Shown: one piece after another, positions 34,999 to 46,106 of the stretch
Position numbering within the stretch: position 1 is the stretch's first letter
Layout: every line of letters starts with the position of its first letter
DNA from: Volvox africanus
Taxonomy: Eukaryota; Chlorophyta; Chlorophyceae; Chlamydomonadales; Volvocaceae
DNA: 64,000 nt
Assembly (NCBI GenBank): GCA_030268105.1
Contig: BSDZ01000116.1
Coordinates: 372,001 to 436,000 of the forward strand
Reading direction: 5' to 3'
The notes under the pieces: generated by a model
Told to the model about the DNA's origin: nothing
Databases searched by the model: none
What the model saw: the letters and a program-made list of their open reading frames with translations, nothing else
Made by a program: the position numbers and the translations under genes

Positions 34999-35281
34999 CC
35001 ACCCTAGCTGAGACCTGTTATGGCTTCGTCCAACACCTCCGTCTACTGCCTCCCCTTGGTCCGTAGCCCTTCTGCCCGGTCGCCTGACAACTGCCGCACC
35101 CATTCACACCATCCCCGCACATGCAGACCGTCTGGCGAGCTAAATAACGCATAATAGATTGGGGCATAACAAATTCACCACGCAACCAAATTTTGGCACG
35201 AAACAATCCAACAAACACGACGTGTTTTTTGTCCCGAGACACACTGATTATGACTCCAGGGGGACACGTTGTGCTTAGGGC
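34999..35281. repeat. Repeat R2, copy 2
   Basis: This matches 11103-11330 with an extra segment at about 35030-35105. The minus-strand frame with SRDKKHVVFVGLFRAKIWLR is also open here, and its function is unknown. Confidence 0.6.
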
Positions 35282-35675
35282 ACACTGCCACAGTAATTCA
35301 ATGGTCAATGGTTGCACTTCATCCAGATGATGTAGATAGGTTGCAACCATCCAGATAGATCCTACATCTAGGGGGAAAACACCATCATTGGAACTTGCGC
35401 TTGGAATGAGCCTGCTTTGAGAATTCTTTGAGAAATTGTTCGGCGGAAGTTGTGGCCTGTTGTTGTACAGCGGTGGTGGGTTCAGGGCCCGCAGGACAAT
35501 ATTGGATTTGTTCTATGTGAGAGCATATGGCTCCTTACTGGCGTGGCACAAGGCTTGAGGTGTATATGTAACTATATATCACTATTGTACTGACGATTTC
35601 CTTGCAGATGGTTCTTTCCATCTGTGCAACCTGGGAAATAGCAACAAAATATGCCGTGTGAGGATTAATGATATG

Positions 35676-35713
<38 letters not shown>

Positions 35714-37278
35714 GGCAAGTGAACGTGCACGCCGCATGCCTGCACTAATTGGGAGTGCTTATTTTGCATCCCCAAACTCATCCATTTGCGCGCGAGGAGT
35801 GATTCGGGATGTTGGCACACCATGTCGCGCCGCGCCACGTTGTGCTGCCCCACATCACCCGAGCAAACTTCTAAATTCACAGAATTTTACATTTAAGCAG
35901 CGCAGCATATATACATATTTATAGCCAGTATTACTGATAGCTCACTTTAGCCAGGCCGCGGAATTTAAGAATCGAATAAAGGAGGTTCTTCAGCTTTAAA
36001 GATTCTGTCCGCCAGGCGCTGATCGCTTTGGCTGCCTCGTACAGTTAAATAAGAGTTTGAAATATGTCGATTTTACGTAGTCAGTTGCATTTATATATGC
36101 AAGAGGAGTCCACATTACCAATGACCACAAACAAAGTAAAGAGCGAAGTAAAGCTTTCTATACTGAATGGACAGTACAGCCAGAATGGACAAACCAGAGC
36201 TGGGACTGCTCCGGGACAAACGCAAATGGTCATTTTTGCGGGCACAGGGGCTTATCCAACACTGCACCCATTCTGGTCTTGTAACAAGTATGTTCCCCTG
36301 GCTTGATAGATAGAAGTGTAACTTAAAATTGGGTCTGGGAAAATTGGGTCTGGAGGTGCATGGTGTTGGAACCTTAGCCTTTTCGAGCTCTTTGAGCAGT
36401 CTTGCTTACCTTTTGCCTAACCCAAGCATTCATTTGTGCCTTTGATCTTGTCAAAACAAATGTAGTTAAGGTTTTTTAGACCAAAACAAGCTTATGAAGA
36501 AGAAATAGAACAAAATTCAATTTATTTAGAACATAAAGTAATAGACCAGAAGAAAGAACTGACCAAGTTATACGAAATTAAAAATGAGCTTTTACTAAGC
36601 GTTTCCAATATTTTGCATTGACGCCCACATCTATGCTGCGGTGATGTTGCCTACCCGTGACGCCCTACCCTAGACGGACCACATGTAGCCATTCCCGCCT
36701 TCATTCTAAGGCCTCCAATCAGCCCCAGATGCACAATAATCTTAACTCCAACTATCCAAATTTCCGAAGCCTACAGCTCCAAATTCTAAGCCCGTACCGA
36801 CCGTTGCATGCCTCGCATCCGGGGTCTGAGTACAACATGTACAACATACAACTGATCGCTTAATAAATTATCAACTCCCCATATCTTCTGCCGGAAGCAG
36901 AATGCAGCATTACCGAAAGTTCGATTACGTAGGCCGATATGCCGATAGGCCGATAGTAGATGGAGGCGGGAGAGAGAGGAGTAGAGCCACGAGAGAGGAA
37001 AAGGAAACATGGCGGAACGTGTGGCGCTTGCTACAACCCCCTGCTGCAAACCTCTCTCGGCAAAGTTGGAACGTAAGCCCGATCCTTGGTAATAAGCAGC
37101 ATTCTCATCCATTTCGAATAAAATTTAGCAAGAACAGCAACACAGGAAGGGATAGAATCCCAATCTCAATCTTAACTTTGTGCCTTCCTCTTTATTACGC
37201 GGTATTCACTCTTACCGCGCAATCCGGCACGACCGCCACGACCGCGCCGCGAAATAACGACCATTCGTTTTCCAGGTC
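35282..37278. other. Unique stretch without a supported gene; (AC)n microsatellite
   Basis: An (AC)n run lies at about 35676-35711. The sequence near 35345-35400 is similar in inverted orientation to 14140-14200. The rest is AT-rich to mixed sequence with no frame that I can assign. Confidence 0.5.
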
Positions 37279-38550
37279 CTAATATGGCAGACAACGGCCG
37301 AAAGAAAAGGCCGGTATTGCATAGTACATATCATCGTACTGCTCGTCCATGGCATCCCACAGATCCGAGACGCTGCCATCGGTGTGAAGCCCCTGCAGCC
37401 GTATATCCGTGCAGGGCCGCGCATAAGCCTTAGGGTTTTATCATTTGTACAACGGTAGGACATAAAAAGATTTGATCTGTCGTAACAAGTCAACCAGATA
37501 ATCAGGGCCAGGGCCAGGGCTAGCTTGGACGCCTAACCCGAAAGGACACGAGTAGTAAGTTTTGTTCCTCCCAAAGTGGAATACCAGGTCTCTAATCATC
37601 TTCCTTCCATCCATCCTTCCCGGTGCACCCTAGTAAGCACCTGGATGGCTGAGACCCACGGGTCCATGGCTTAGCATGCCCTCCCTCCCTCCCTCGCCCT
37701 CTGAGCCCCGCCCCATGAGCCCCACTCCCTACTCACCGGCCAGCACTAACACGGTGGGGGCAATGTCAATGTGCTGCGTCGTGGTAACCACCTTGGAGCC
37801 GGCAGCCTGACCCGGGCCCTGAGGCCAGGGACGACGGGTGGAGGGGTGAAGTCCAGGGATTTCTGTCACAAAAGGATAAGGGTTCTTGAGTATTAGGCTA
37901 GGAGGGCAAAGGACAGGCGGATGGAGATTGGGACTACGATTTTAGGCGGGGGAGGCAGGGCTAAAGATGCAACAGATAGGTGCGCGCAAGGATATATGGC
38001 AAGGACGACGGAGGGCCTGGTTCTGGTGCCAGTGGTTTCCTCATGTTAAACAAGTGATCTGACTAACAAGAAGCCAAGCCCATCCCACCCGCCCTCTGCG
38101 CCATCATCATCATAGGCACTCGAAGGTCCTCCTCGAAGGCGGAGGTCTTCCCATGCGGTGGACCCCTTTGTGGTAGCCGTTGTCGCTGGTGAAGAGCATG
38201 AAGGTGCTGTCCGACAGACCCAGAGAATCCAGCTCAATGACTGAGGGGCCGGATAGGCGGGTGAAGGAGGGGGCGATGATACGAAATCTACAATCTATAA
38301 TCTATATTATCATACCCCTATCCCCACCCCACCCACGCCCCTCCCACCTAACGCCACGACCATCTCTCATCCACAGCCCGCATGCACCTCAGCGGCACTC
38401 GGTGGACCTCCTCTAAGAAGGTCACATTTGCGGCCGTGAGGGGGTCTCGCGCCCGCAGCCACGCTGGCTTCCCACTAACCCCCGGGTTATTCTGGGCGGT
38501 CGTGGCAGTGCCGCTCCACTCAGCTCCTCCCACAGTGTCGGGCCGCAAGT
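37279..38550 (-). pseudogene. Sulfatase (arylsulfatase type), C-terminal exons; gene or pseudogene
   Basis: Four minus-strand blocks show sulfatase motifs. Block 1 (38353-38548) has KPAWLRARDPL and a VDE segment. A 112-bp intron (38241-38352, GTTAGG...CAG) keeps the frame into block 2 (38112-38240), which has LGLSDSTFMLFTSDNGYHKG and GKTSAFEEDLRVPM, the typical FTSDNGYH and GK-EEDxRVP motifs. One base is missing between HRM and GK. Block 3 (37737-37866) has VVTTTQHIDIAPTVLVLAG between an acceptor TGTGACAG and a donor GTGAGT. Block 4 (37279 to about 37420) has LHTDGSVSDLWDAMDEQYDD and ends LPY stop. The N-terminal half with the CxPSR site was not found. Sulfatases cleave sulfate esters, often outside the cell. 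The missing base may mean a pseudogene or a sequence error. Confidence 0.72.
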
Positions 38551-41277
38551 AAATAAGGCCTACACGTTTGGATGGTGGCTGGCGTCGTCCCCGGTAGGAA
38601 ATGTGGAACCAATCGGGGCGTAAGCTAAGTAGCCGCCAAGGCCGTGCATAATCGTAGAAAGAAGAGCGATGGGAACCGTGATGATGTATACTATCTTAGG
38701 GGTTTTTTGGGGCGGCCTTTCCTTGTCTCCTGTCTCGTTCATAAATGTAAATCTGTGCTTGGAAAAAGGTGGTAATGAGAAACTCTTAAATATGTCTGGT
38801 TCCGGAGCATGACCTACACCAAAACCCGGGTCTATGTTCGCTCCGCCAATTTACCTGATTGACGGTTATGACAAGGGGCCGCACGTCGCAATGTGGCTTC
38901 GAAGCCACCCGTCCACCCAGGAATACTTCTTCCATCGGGGGAGATCGGGTATTACCGTCTGAGGCTTACGATCGTATGCAGGCTAGTCGGGGGCGGCAGG
39001 GTGGAACCTGTCATTTAAAACTTGGACGTACCGTGTGGTCCGAGCACGTCTGTGAAATTGGTTTTGGGACTCAGCTGGCCGCGTTGGAGGCTGACCCGGG
39101 AAGGGCAGCAGATGGGAGTAGTGACGAAATGGTTCGTAAAGGTGACACCTGGTTTGCAGCAACATCGGGATATAACCGAATAAGGAACCGATGCCTGCAG
39201 GAACTGACAGGAGGATTACCAACTGCCAACGACCAACCATTTTTACTTACCAGCTCAAAGAATCTTGAACAACATCTATGATTCAAGAAAATTTCTGAAC
39301 ATTCCTGGTCGCGTCGGCGTGCACGAAAGTCGCACGTCGCCAAATGATTGATGGTCCGGTTACGATGCCCTTACCTCGGTCTCGCAAAAGCCGTTTCGTC
39401 GCCGGTATCGCCAGCTCACCGCTGCTGTACTGAGATTAATCTACATCATCTACAAGGATAAGGATAGAGTTTGGACGCCGTGCTACAGATGCCAAAAATG
39501 TGATGATACCCAGATACAGCATTACATTTAGAAATCGCTTCTTTGAAATTTCTTTGGATTAAACGATATATTTGACGGAAATTCTTACGTGCCTTTACTC
39601 GACGGAAGAAGTATTTCAAGATATGCTCATTTCATGCAAAGCATGACGTTGGTTGGCTTGGGGGCTGTTGCCGTTATTGAACAAAAGGTTAGAACATAAG
39701 ACTTTGGGGGTGAAATTTGAAACCTATCATATAGCAATGGAGCACGAGTTAGCAGGTTTTCAAATTCGCCAGTATGCGCCGCGAAGCATCTGTGAGACAG
39801 CGGAGGACAAACACTGGCGACACATTAACGCGCCCATAGCTTCGAACAGGTGCGTTCGGTATGCCCGATGCACAGGATCCCTCATCGGTGCCTGTGAATT
39901 CCCCATTCCCGTAGGACTTACACCGACATCGCCTTTACCCTGTCGCTGCAGTTTGGCGCCATCAGTCATATTGACTTTTGCCAGCAGTATCCGTTCAAGG
40001 TGTCAGTTACCGCATCAACACGGGTAAGACTCTGTGGCTTGTCATTTATCAATCGGTCCTGGGAATGGGGGTTAGGACGACCCCCCAGGTAATCAGGCAA
40101 CATAATCCGGCACAAACACCCATACGTGTGAGCACTGGATACGTGGTCCCATTAAACAGCGGATAGCAGCGGATGCACCAGGTGCAGCGACTCGCTGAAG
40201 GACAGAATGGCTGACCCGCAGTAGCCGGAGAGGATGCTACCAACACCGATTCCATGGTAGCCTCTAGAGGAATGTCGCAACCGGTGCCGCTAGTAGCAGG
40301 TCCGCTCTACTCCAGCCACGTAGTCCTGAACACAACTAAACTCCACGACTTCTTACACATCTCCCATCCCTCACCTCCTGCATACTTGTTCTCCGACCTC
40401 TTCTGGTCAAGGCTAATTCCGTCCCGCCCTACCTCCTGGACACCTGTCCTCCTCCCAGGTGATTCTGTAAAGCGCCCGTGCAACGAATGTAGTCAGCCGC
40501 ACTACCAGCCGCTTTAAGGACATTGTCTACTCAGGATGTTTTAGGTCGGAGGGGCGCCCGGCCGTCGAGGTTGGGCAAGATGGCATTCTGCAGGTGGCTT
40601 GGCATCCTGCACGTGACTTTGTGCTCAGGGGTATTCAACGGAATAGCATCCGACGGCGGTGATTGGCTGCAGTGCTTACACGGAGTACAGGGGACAATTT
40701 AGTTGATTTCGTGCCGGCTTAGAGAGGCACCCCGAAATGCTCTCCAAGTTTCCATCCGAACTTCGGCACCCATGGCTCTGAAAGCGATTTTGTTGTCAGG
40801 CTGCTGGACATTAACCTAGCAAGCAAAGCTCCTGCTGCCTGCATACCAACCATACAGTCCAAGACACGCATGTACACACCCCCTGTATTCCACCAACCAA
40901 ACTCATAATGCATGTACGGCAACCGAGAATGTTTAGAAATCCCCACATCCCAAAACCAGAACCATAGAACATATCTAATGTTCGATTCATCCCTTGCCTA
41001 GAACTGAGCCCCCAACAGCCCCAAGCACTTCTTGATGCGCCCCCTACCCATCTATCCAAATATCTAGCTACATGCAGATCTATCTATATATCTATCTTCC
41101 ACAGCTCCCTCGCGTTCATTTGACACGAAGTGCGAACAGCAGCTTGCTTCAATCTCAAGCACACTCCCTATCATGGATGGATGAAAAAAGATGAATTCAA
41201 CAGAAAAAACCTTTCTAACTCATATATATATGCACTTTACTCATCTATGTACAAACTGTGTACGAACTATGTACGGA
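38551..41277. other. Unique stretch without a supported gene
   Basis: Upstream sulfatase exons might lie here (38560-39350, minus) but I could not place them. The frames at 38859-39281 (plus) and 39653-40027 (plus) have no recognised domain. No repeats of the window's families are present. Confidence 0.45.
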
Positions 41278-44200
41278 CTAGTTATTACCAGCTTGCGCCA
41301 AGGCGCCCAGTCTCTCAGCCACGGAGACACGCTTGTAGGCCTCTTGCAGGTACTGGAAGGCCTCTTTAGCAAGCTCATCACCACTGTTCTTGTCCGGGTG
41401 GAGACGCAGAAGCAGCTCTTTGTGTACCTTGGAAAGAGGAGGAGCGTCATCCATCATCTGCCCTCCCCAGGCACCCTGATGAGAACCGAGTGGCTGCTGC
41501 TGCTGATGGCGGCGGAATAGTGCCCAGTCTCCCAGTGCCTGCTGATGATGAGCCACGTGATGGGGATTGTTGCCCTTGCTCTTCTGGGTGTTGCTGCTGG
41601 CTGCCGGTCGCAGGCGGCTACAGGCTAGTGCCCGGCGGACCTCCCATCTGTTCAGCTGGCCACGAGCCAGCGCCAGCAGCTCTGATTTCTCGGTGCAGTT
41701 CTTGGCGAGGTCTTCTGCACATGCCTCTCTAAGAAATTTCTTCAGCACATGCACGGGAGTGTACTCATCCAGTATTGGAGGATAAGCCCTCGCGAAGGCC
41801 ATCAGCAGCCGCTGACTGGTCTGATCATGGTTGTCATCGTCGTCCCCACCGTCACCGTCACCGCTGTCGTAAGCTTTATTATTACCTGCTGGTGCTCTGC
41901 GGCCTGTGGCGGCAGTGGCGGCAGCAGTGGCGGTGTGGCCGGCGGATGCATGCGGCGGCGGCCTTGACCACGGAGATGGAGATGGAGATGGAGGAGGTGC
42001 GTTTGCTCTGCCCCAAATGGGCCTATCGCCACCATGACTACTGCTACTGCTGCTGCTACCACTGCTGGTGGAGCCTCCACTGCTGCCACCTCCTCCAGAA
42101 GCCATCCCTGTACCAACATTAATATTGCCGACACCATCTATTACTGTTATTTGCAATCAAACCTATCCTGTTATCGAATTCTCTTTAAAAATCATCGAAG
42201 TGACAGTATATTTATGTAAAATCCATTTTCATAGGTTATTTCCATTATTTTGTGAAATGAAGTAACCTATAACCTACTGGTGTACTACTGTACAGCTAAC
42301 ATTCTATTTCAAAACTCGCGTTAAGAAACAAACTAGCCAGAGTTACACAGGAGTGCGATATATTTAAAAAAGGAACGGCGTACTTTGCAAAAGAGTCCAG
42401 GTAAAGTATGCATGGATAAAAAAATATAGTAATGCATTTTCTATTGCTTCCATGTGCAAGATACTGAATGTATCCCGTAGCTGTTATTATGAATGGACTT
42501 ATAATATAGTATCAGCAAGAGAATAGAACAGGATAAGAAGGTAATAGCGATGATTAGAACTATTTGTAAGAAAGGGCGTAATACTTCTGGTATTAGGCGT
42601 ACTAAGACCATACTCGATAAGCAAGATATAGTGATTAGCCGCAGACGTACAGCAAGGTGGATGAAAGAGGCTAATTTAATATGTAAAACAAGACATAAAT
42701 TCAGGGCTACTACCAATTCCAATCATAAACTGCCTGTAGCTCCTAATTTGTTAGCCAGGCATCAGCAAGGTTGATGCTCCTAACTGATGTTGGGTTGGGG
42801 ATATTACCTATGTTCCGACTGAGGAAGGATGGTTATATCTAGCGACGGTAACTGATTTGTATTCCAGAAATGTTCTTGGTTGGTCAATGAGTAACGGAAT
42901 GCAGGCTGAACTAGTGAATAAAGCCTTGCTGATGGCAATCTGGCAACGCAAGCCTCTTAAGGGGCTTATCTGGCATACTGATCGTGGTAGCCAGTATGCT
43001 TCTGGTAGCCATGTGGGAATTATAAAGCAGCATCATATTATTCAGAAAATGAGCCATAAGGGAGATTGTTGGGATAATGCGGTTGCAGAGGGGTTTTTTT
43101 CATACTTTTAAAACTGAGTCGACCCATTAGTGTAACTTTAATAAGCAGAGAGGAGGCTCAGAATGTAATATTTGAGTATATTGAAGTGTTTTATAACCGT
43201 GTAAGGATTCATTCGGCTAATGATTGTTTATCACCAGCAGAATTTGCCCTCCCTTCGCTATTTCTAGCTGCCCTACCAATTGTTTGAACAAGTGACCGAT
43301 TCCTATACTAATAGCTAAAGTAGATGAGCCTCCATAGCTTATAAAGGGTAGGGTCATACCTTTTGTTGGTAATAAATTCAAACTAAATCCCATACTAATA
43401 ACAGCATGAAATATCTATAACAGTTGCAACATCCTTAACCTTCTAATGCGAAACTCGCGTCAATTTAAAATGACCCAAACCAGAGGTGATAAGAACATGA
43501 ATATTTCGTGAGTAATTATTATCTTCTTCACACCTTGTAAGTAATATTTTTACCCATAACATTCTAAGGCTAAATTTAAAGGCATAAAATTCGGTCGCAA
43601 AAGAAAAATTACACGAGTTTGAACATGAAAACTTAAAAGGGACTGCTTCAGAGGTTCCATTCGCTTTATCGTAACAAGATTTGTAAATAAAAGGAATATT
43701 CAGCTTATCGGTTATTTTTTTCTGCTGCTTGCCATGAATAAAGCATGGTCAAGAGTTTCTATCTGACAGGGGCCGGCCACTAAAGCAAGGAGGTAGGTTA
43801 TTTGCAATTTTAACGTTTCCTATTTCTATTTGGAAATTGGTAAAGATATTAAAATTAAAGATTGTTGGAAGGTTGGAAGGAAAGTAATATGAGTGATAAA
43901 CAAAAAGATTGGTATCCAACGGTATTTTTAAAACTTAAACACGGTAACTTGATTGCTGAGGGGTTTAATATACATTATGTCATAACGCCTTCACCACCAT
44001 GGTCTATACCATTTGCTGATGGGCCAGGACTACTACCTGCGCCGCCCTTCTCGCTGCTGCTGTATCCACTGCCATACCCACTGCCATACGTCCCAGCAGA
44101 CCCACCCCTCTTGTAAGACAAATCTGGAGTGACAGCACCTTGGTGGCCCCCAGGATGGCTTTTGGTGGTGGCCGCCCCTTCCGACCTCATGCCTCCAAGC

Positions 44201-45804
44201 CAGGCATCGTCGTCACCACCCTTCTGCTGGGGCGGCGGCGGTGGCATGTGGCCCCAACCTGAGGAGGGCTCCGTGCCCCAGGTGCTGTCATACAGATGAA
44301 CACAAGGTCGCATGGGTTCCTTCTGCGGAACTGAGTCCTCTGTCATCGCCGCGTGCTGACTGCTGCTGCGGAATAATTCGGCTGTCGTGTGGAATGCCGC
44401 AGCGGTGGCCTGTCCTGCTGCCACCTGTGCTGCCGCTGCTGACCTGGCCGCCATGCTGTGTGCTGCGGCCGCAATGCCTCGTGTAACTGCCGCCTGTGTC
44501 CCCTTCTTTCCCGCCATCATCTGCTCAAATGTCACGCGCTCTGACGCCGCCTGCGCCTCTGTGGCCGCCTGCGCGTCAGCCGCCGCCCGTGCCTTCGCAG
44601 CCGCCTGCGCCTCCATCTCCGCCTGCGCCTCCACCTCCGCCTGCGCCTCCACCTCTGCCTGCGCCTCCGCCGCAGCCCGCGCCTCCATCGCCGCCTGCGC
44701 CTGTGCCGCCACCTGCGCATGTGCGACCGCCTGCGATTCACAGGCCTTATATAAGCCGAGCTCTTCCGTCAGCTGCTGTACATGCTGTATGGATTTTGTG
44801 TGCTTCTGCCACAGCTTATGTAGCTCCAATTTCGATGCATCCAGCTTCTGAGTCATCTGCTCCAGCGACTCAGAATAACTCCGGCGCTCACGCTCCAGGG
44901 CTTGGTCGTGCATCTTCTGCCTTGAGGTCAGTTCCCATCCCAAGGACCTCAGCTGCTCTTTGAGCCGACGCTCACGGTCCAAAGAACCAGAGTATCTCCA
45001 CTGTGCTTCCTGAGCCTCCCGCTCCCACCTCGCCACCTCCGCCTGAAGCGCCTCCGCCCTGGCAGTTTGGTGGTGTGTGTGCTCCAACTGCGCCCTGGCC
45101 CTTGCATTGGCGGCTGCAAGGTCACGCTGCAAGCCCCAGATGACCACATGCGGGTTTTCGAAGGTATTGGGCTGACGAGAACACCACGGATGTGCTTGCT
45201 GTTGCTCTGGCACCTGAGGCCGTAGTGGAGGCGGCTGTTGTGTCCATGGGATACGATTGTCGATGGGATAAATGTGTCGTTGTTGGGGCTGGAACGAATG
45301 TAAATGCACCGCTGTGGGGCCCTCAGAGGCCCCGCTGCGGCCGTGGTCCCATGACTGGGGGCATGATGGTTGCATCGGCTGCAGGGCCTGGGGCCGGGGC
45401 TGGGGCTGGGGCTGGGGCTGGGGCTGGGGTTGAGGTTGAGGTGTGGTTGTGGGTGGGGGCGGATTTGGTTGGTGGGTGATAGGGCTGCTGGTGCTGGGTG
45501 CTGCTGTTGATGCCAGGGCAGATGCCTCACCAGCTTGATTGGATGCCATGCCAGCAGCCTCATGCTGGCCCTCCTGCAATGTTGGGTCCCCACGCATACA
45601 TCGGACATCCTGCGTAGCAGGCTCCGCAGCAGCCTCCTCCTCCTCCTCCTCCTGCATGATCACGACACGCCTTCTCACTTGCCCCTCCCGACGACCCTGC
45701 TGGACTTCATCCACCTGGTTGGAGCTCCTCTTCTTCCGGGCGGCTGCTGCTTGAGCTGCTGATGGTTTGGTGTCATCACCCGGACCTGATGGTGAGGACT
45801 CCAT
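41278..45804 (-). CDS. Coiled-coil, low-complexity protein with C-terminal J domain (two exons, intron holding bacterial DNA)
   Basis: I model exon 1 as 45804-44010 and exon 2 as 42107-41278. The donor G|GTATAG (44010/44009) and acceptor TACAG|GG (42108/42107) are consistent with GT-AG, and the join keeps one frame of 874 residues. Exon 1 starts at ATG and has an acidic, glutamate-rich start, a PQ repeat tract, a coiled coil (about residues 250-360, [20 protein letters not shown]), an Ala/Glu heptad-like tract, and a Gly/Ser/Tyr-rich end. Exon 2 has Ser/Gly and Asp-rich tracts, a helix-rich part, and a J-type end with [20 protein letters not shown] and YLQEAYKRV, so the HPD motif is present. 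Such proteins recruit Hsp70. The partner is unknown. Without the splice each half still forms an open frame, so two separate genes cannot be excluded. Confidence 0.7.
42430..43248 (+). pseudogene. IS3-family transposase (OrfB, DDE integrase), frameshifted
   Basis: The N-terminal motif [20 protein letters not shown] is at about 42436. After a frameshift, [15 protein letters not shown] sequence follows (42550-42774). After another frameshift and a TGA comes [20 protein letters not shown], then [13 protein letters not shown] and [13 protein letters not shown]. The catalytic residues D, D and E are present, with 35 residues between the second D and E, the IS3 signature. An extra T in a T-run (about 43100) shifts the frame again, and the end ([20 protein letters not shown]) follows. 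At least four disruptions make it inactive. This is a bacterial insertion sequence, out of place in a eukaryotic gene. No OrfA or clear terminal repeats were found. Confidence 0.9.
43255..43430 (-). pseudogene. ftsW: Fragment of bacterial ftsW (cell-division SEDS glycosyltransferase)
   Basis: On the minus strand about 55 codons read [20 protein letters not shown] followed by [36 protein letters not shown] is the hallmark C-terminal motif of FtsW, which polymerises septal peptidoglycan. Only the last part of the protein is present, and it directly abuts the IS3 remnant. Peptidoglycan division genes have no role in most eukaryotic nuclei, so this is an integrated bacterial fragment. The wording is closest, from memory of the family, to Alphaproteobacteria such as Rickettsiales, but that is not tested. 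Confidence 0.85.
43431..43644. other. AT-rich bacterial-type sequence, unassigned
   Basis: A minus-strand frame continues from kdsA for about 65 codons (ending [18 protein letters not shown]) with no recognised family. AAACTCGCGT occurs here (about 43450) and at about 42313, on both sides of the IS3 remnant. Confidence 0.4.
43645..43850 (-). pseudogene. kdsA: Fragment of bacterial kdsA (Kdo-8-phosphate synthase)
   Basis: On the minus strand the pieces are VKIANNLP (about 43815), then in a second frame [19 protein letters not shown], then in a third frame [20 protein letters not shown] followed by NGTS. These are the N-terminal segments of KdsA, which condenses arabinose-5-phosphate with phosphoenolpyruvate for lipopolysaccharide. 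After NGTS the family sequence stops. Two frameshifts and truncation show decay. Plants also have KdsA, but the AT-rich context beside ftsW and IS3 points to a bacterial source. Confidence 0.82.
43851..43985 (+). other. Short AT-rich frame of unknown origin
   Basis: An ATG frame at about 43889 reads [20 protein letters not shown] and continues until it meets the GC-rich exon sequence. It may be another bacterial gene piece. I do not recognise it. Confidence 0.35.
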
Positions 45805-46056
45805 CCATATACACCTGTAGTACGCCCTGCATCAGTTAATTGTGGGCGGCGGAAAGGTAGCGAGGGTGTATTTTTGACTTGCAGCCAGCATAATGTAATA
45901 ACATGGGTTATAAGGGGCTGGGAACAGAGGAGTGATAGATGGAGCATCTGTACGGAAACCCACACACACATATGTACGTTCATATGAATATACATGTGTG
46001 TGTTCATGGTATTATTTGTAATGATGAATAATGAGTGGTAGGCATGCGTGTGCACG

Positions 46057-46106
<50 letters not shown>

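Larger units (their letters stand above)
42108..44009 (-). other. Probable 1.9-kb intron filled with AT-rich bacterial-type DNA
   Basis: The segment is strongly AT-rich, whereas both flanks are GC-rich coding sequence. It carries pieces of three bacterial genes (IS3 transposase, ftsW, kdsA) in a scrambled order, all with frameshifts. Its edges coincide with GT-AG sites that restore a continuous frame of the J-domain gene. The mosaic structure resembles nuclear integrants of organelle or endosymbiont DNA. Confidence 0.65.

Noticed and set aside
35676..35711. (AC)n and (CT)n runs as functional elements
   Set aside because: They are simple microsatellites. No regulatory role can be read from the sequence.
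38859..39281. 140-residue plus-strand frame
   Set aside because: No domain was recognised and there is no second copy. It overlaps the region where upstream sulfatase exons could lie on the other strand.
42108..44009. Plastid or mitochondrial origin of the AT-rich island
   Set aside because: IS3 transposase, FtsW and KdsA are bacterial envelope or mobile genes not expected together in organelle genomes. Assembly contamination remains possible and is listed as a test.
44532..44741. Arginine-rich 69-residue frame
   Set aside because: It is a shadow of the Ala/Glu repeat tract in exon 1 of the J-domain gene and has no independent support.
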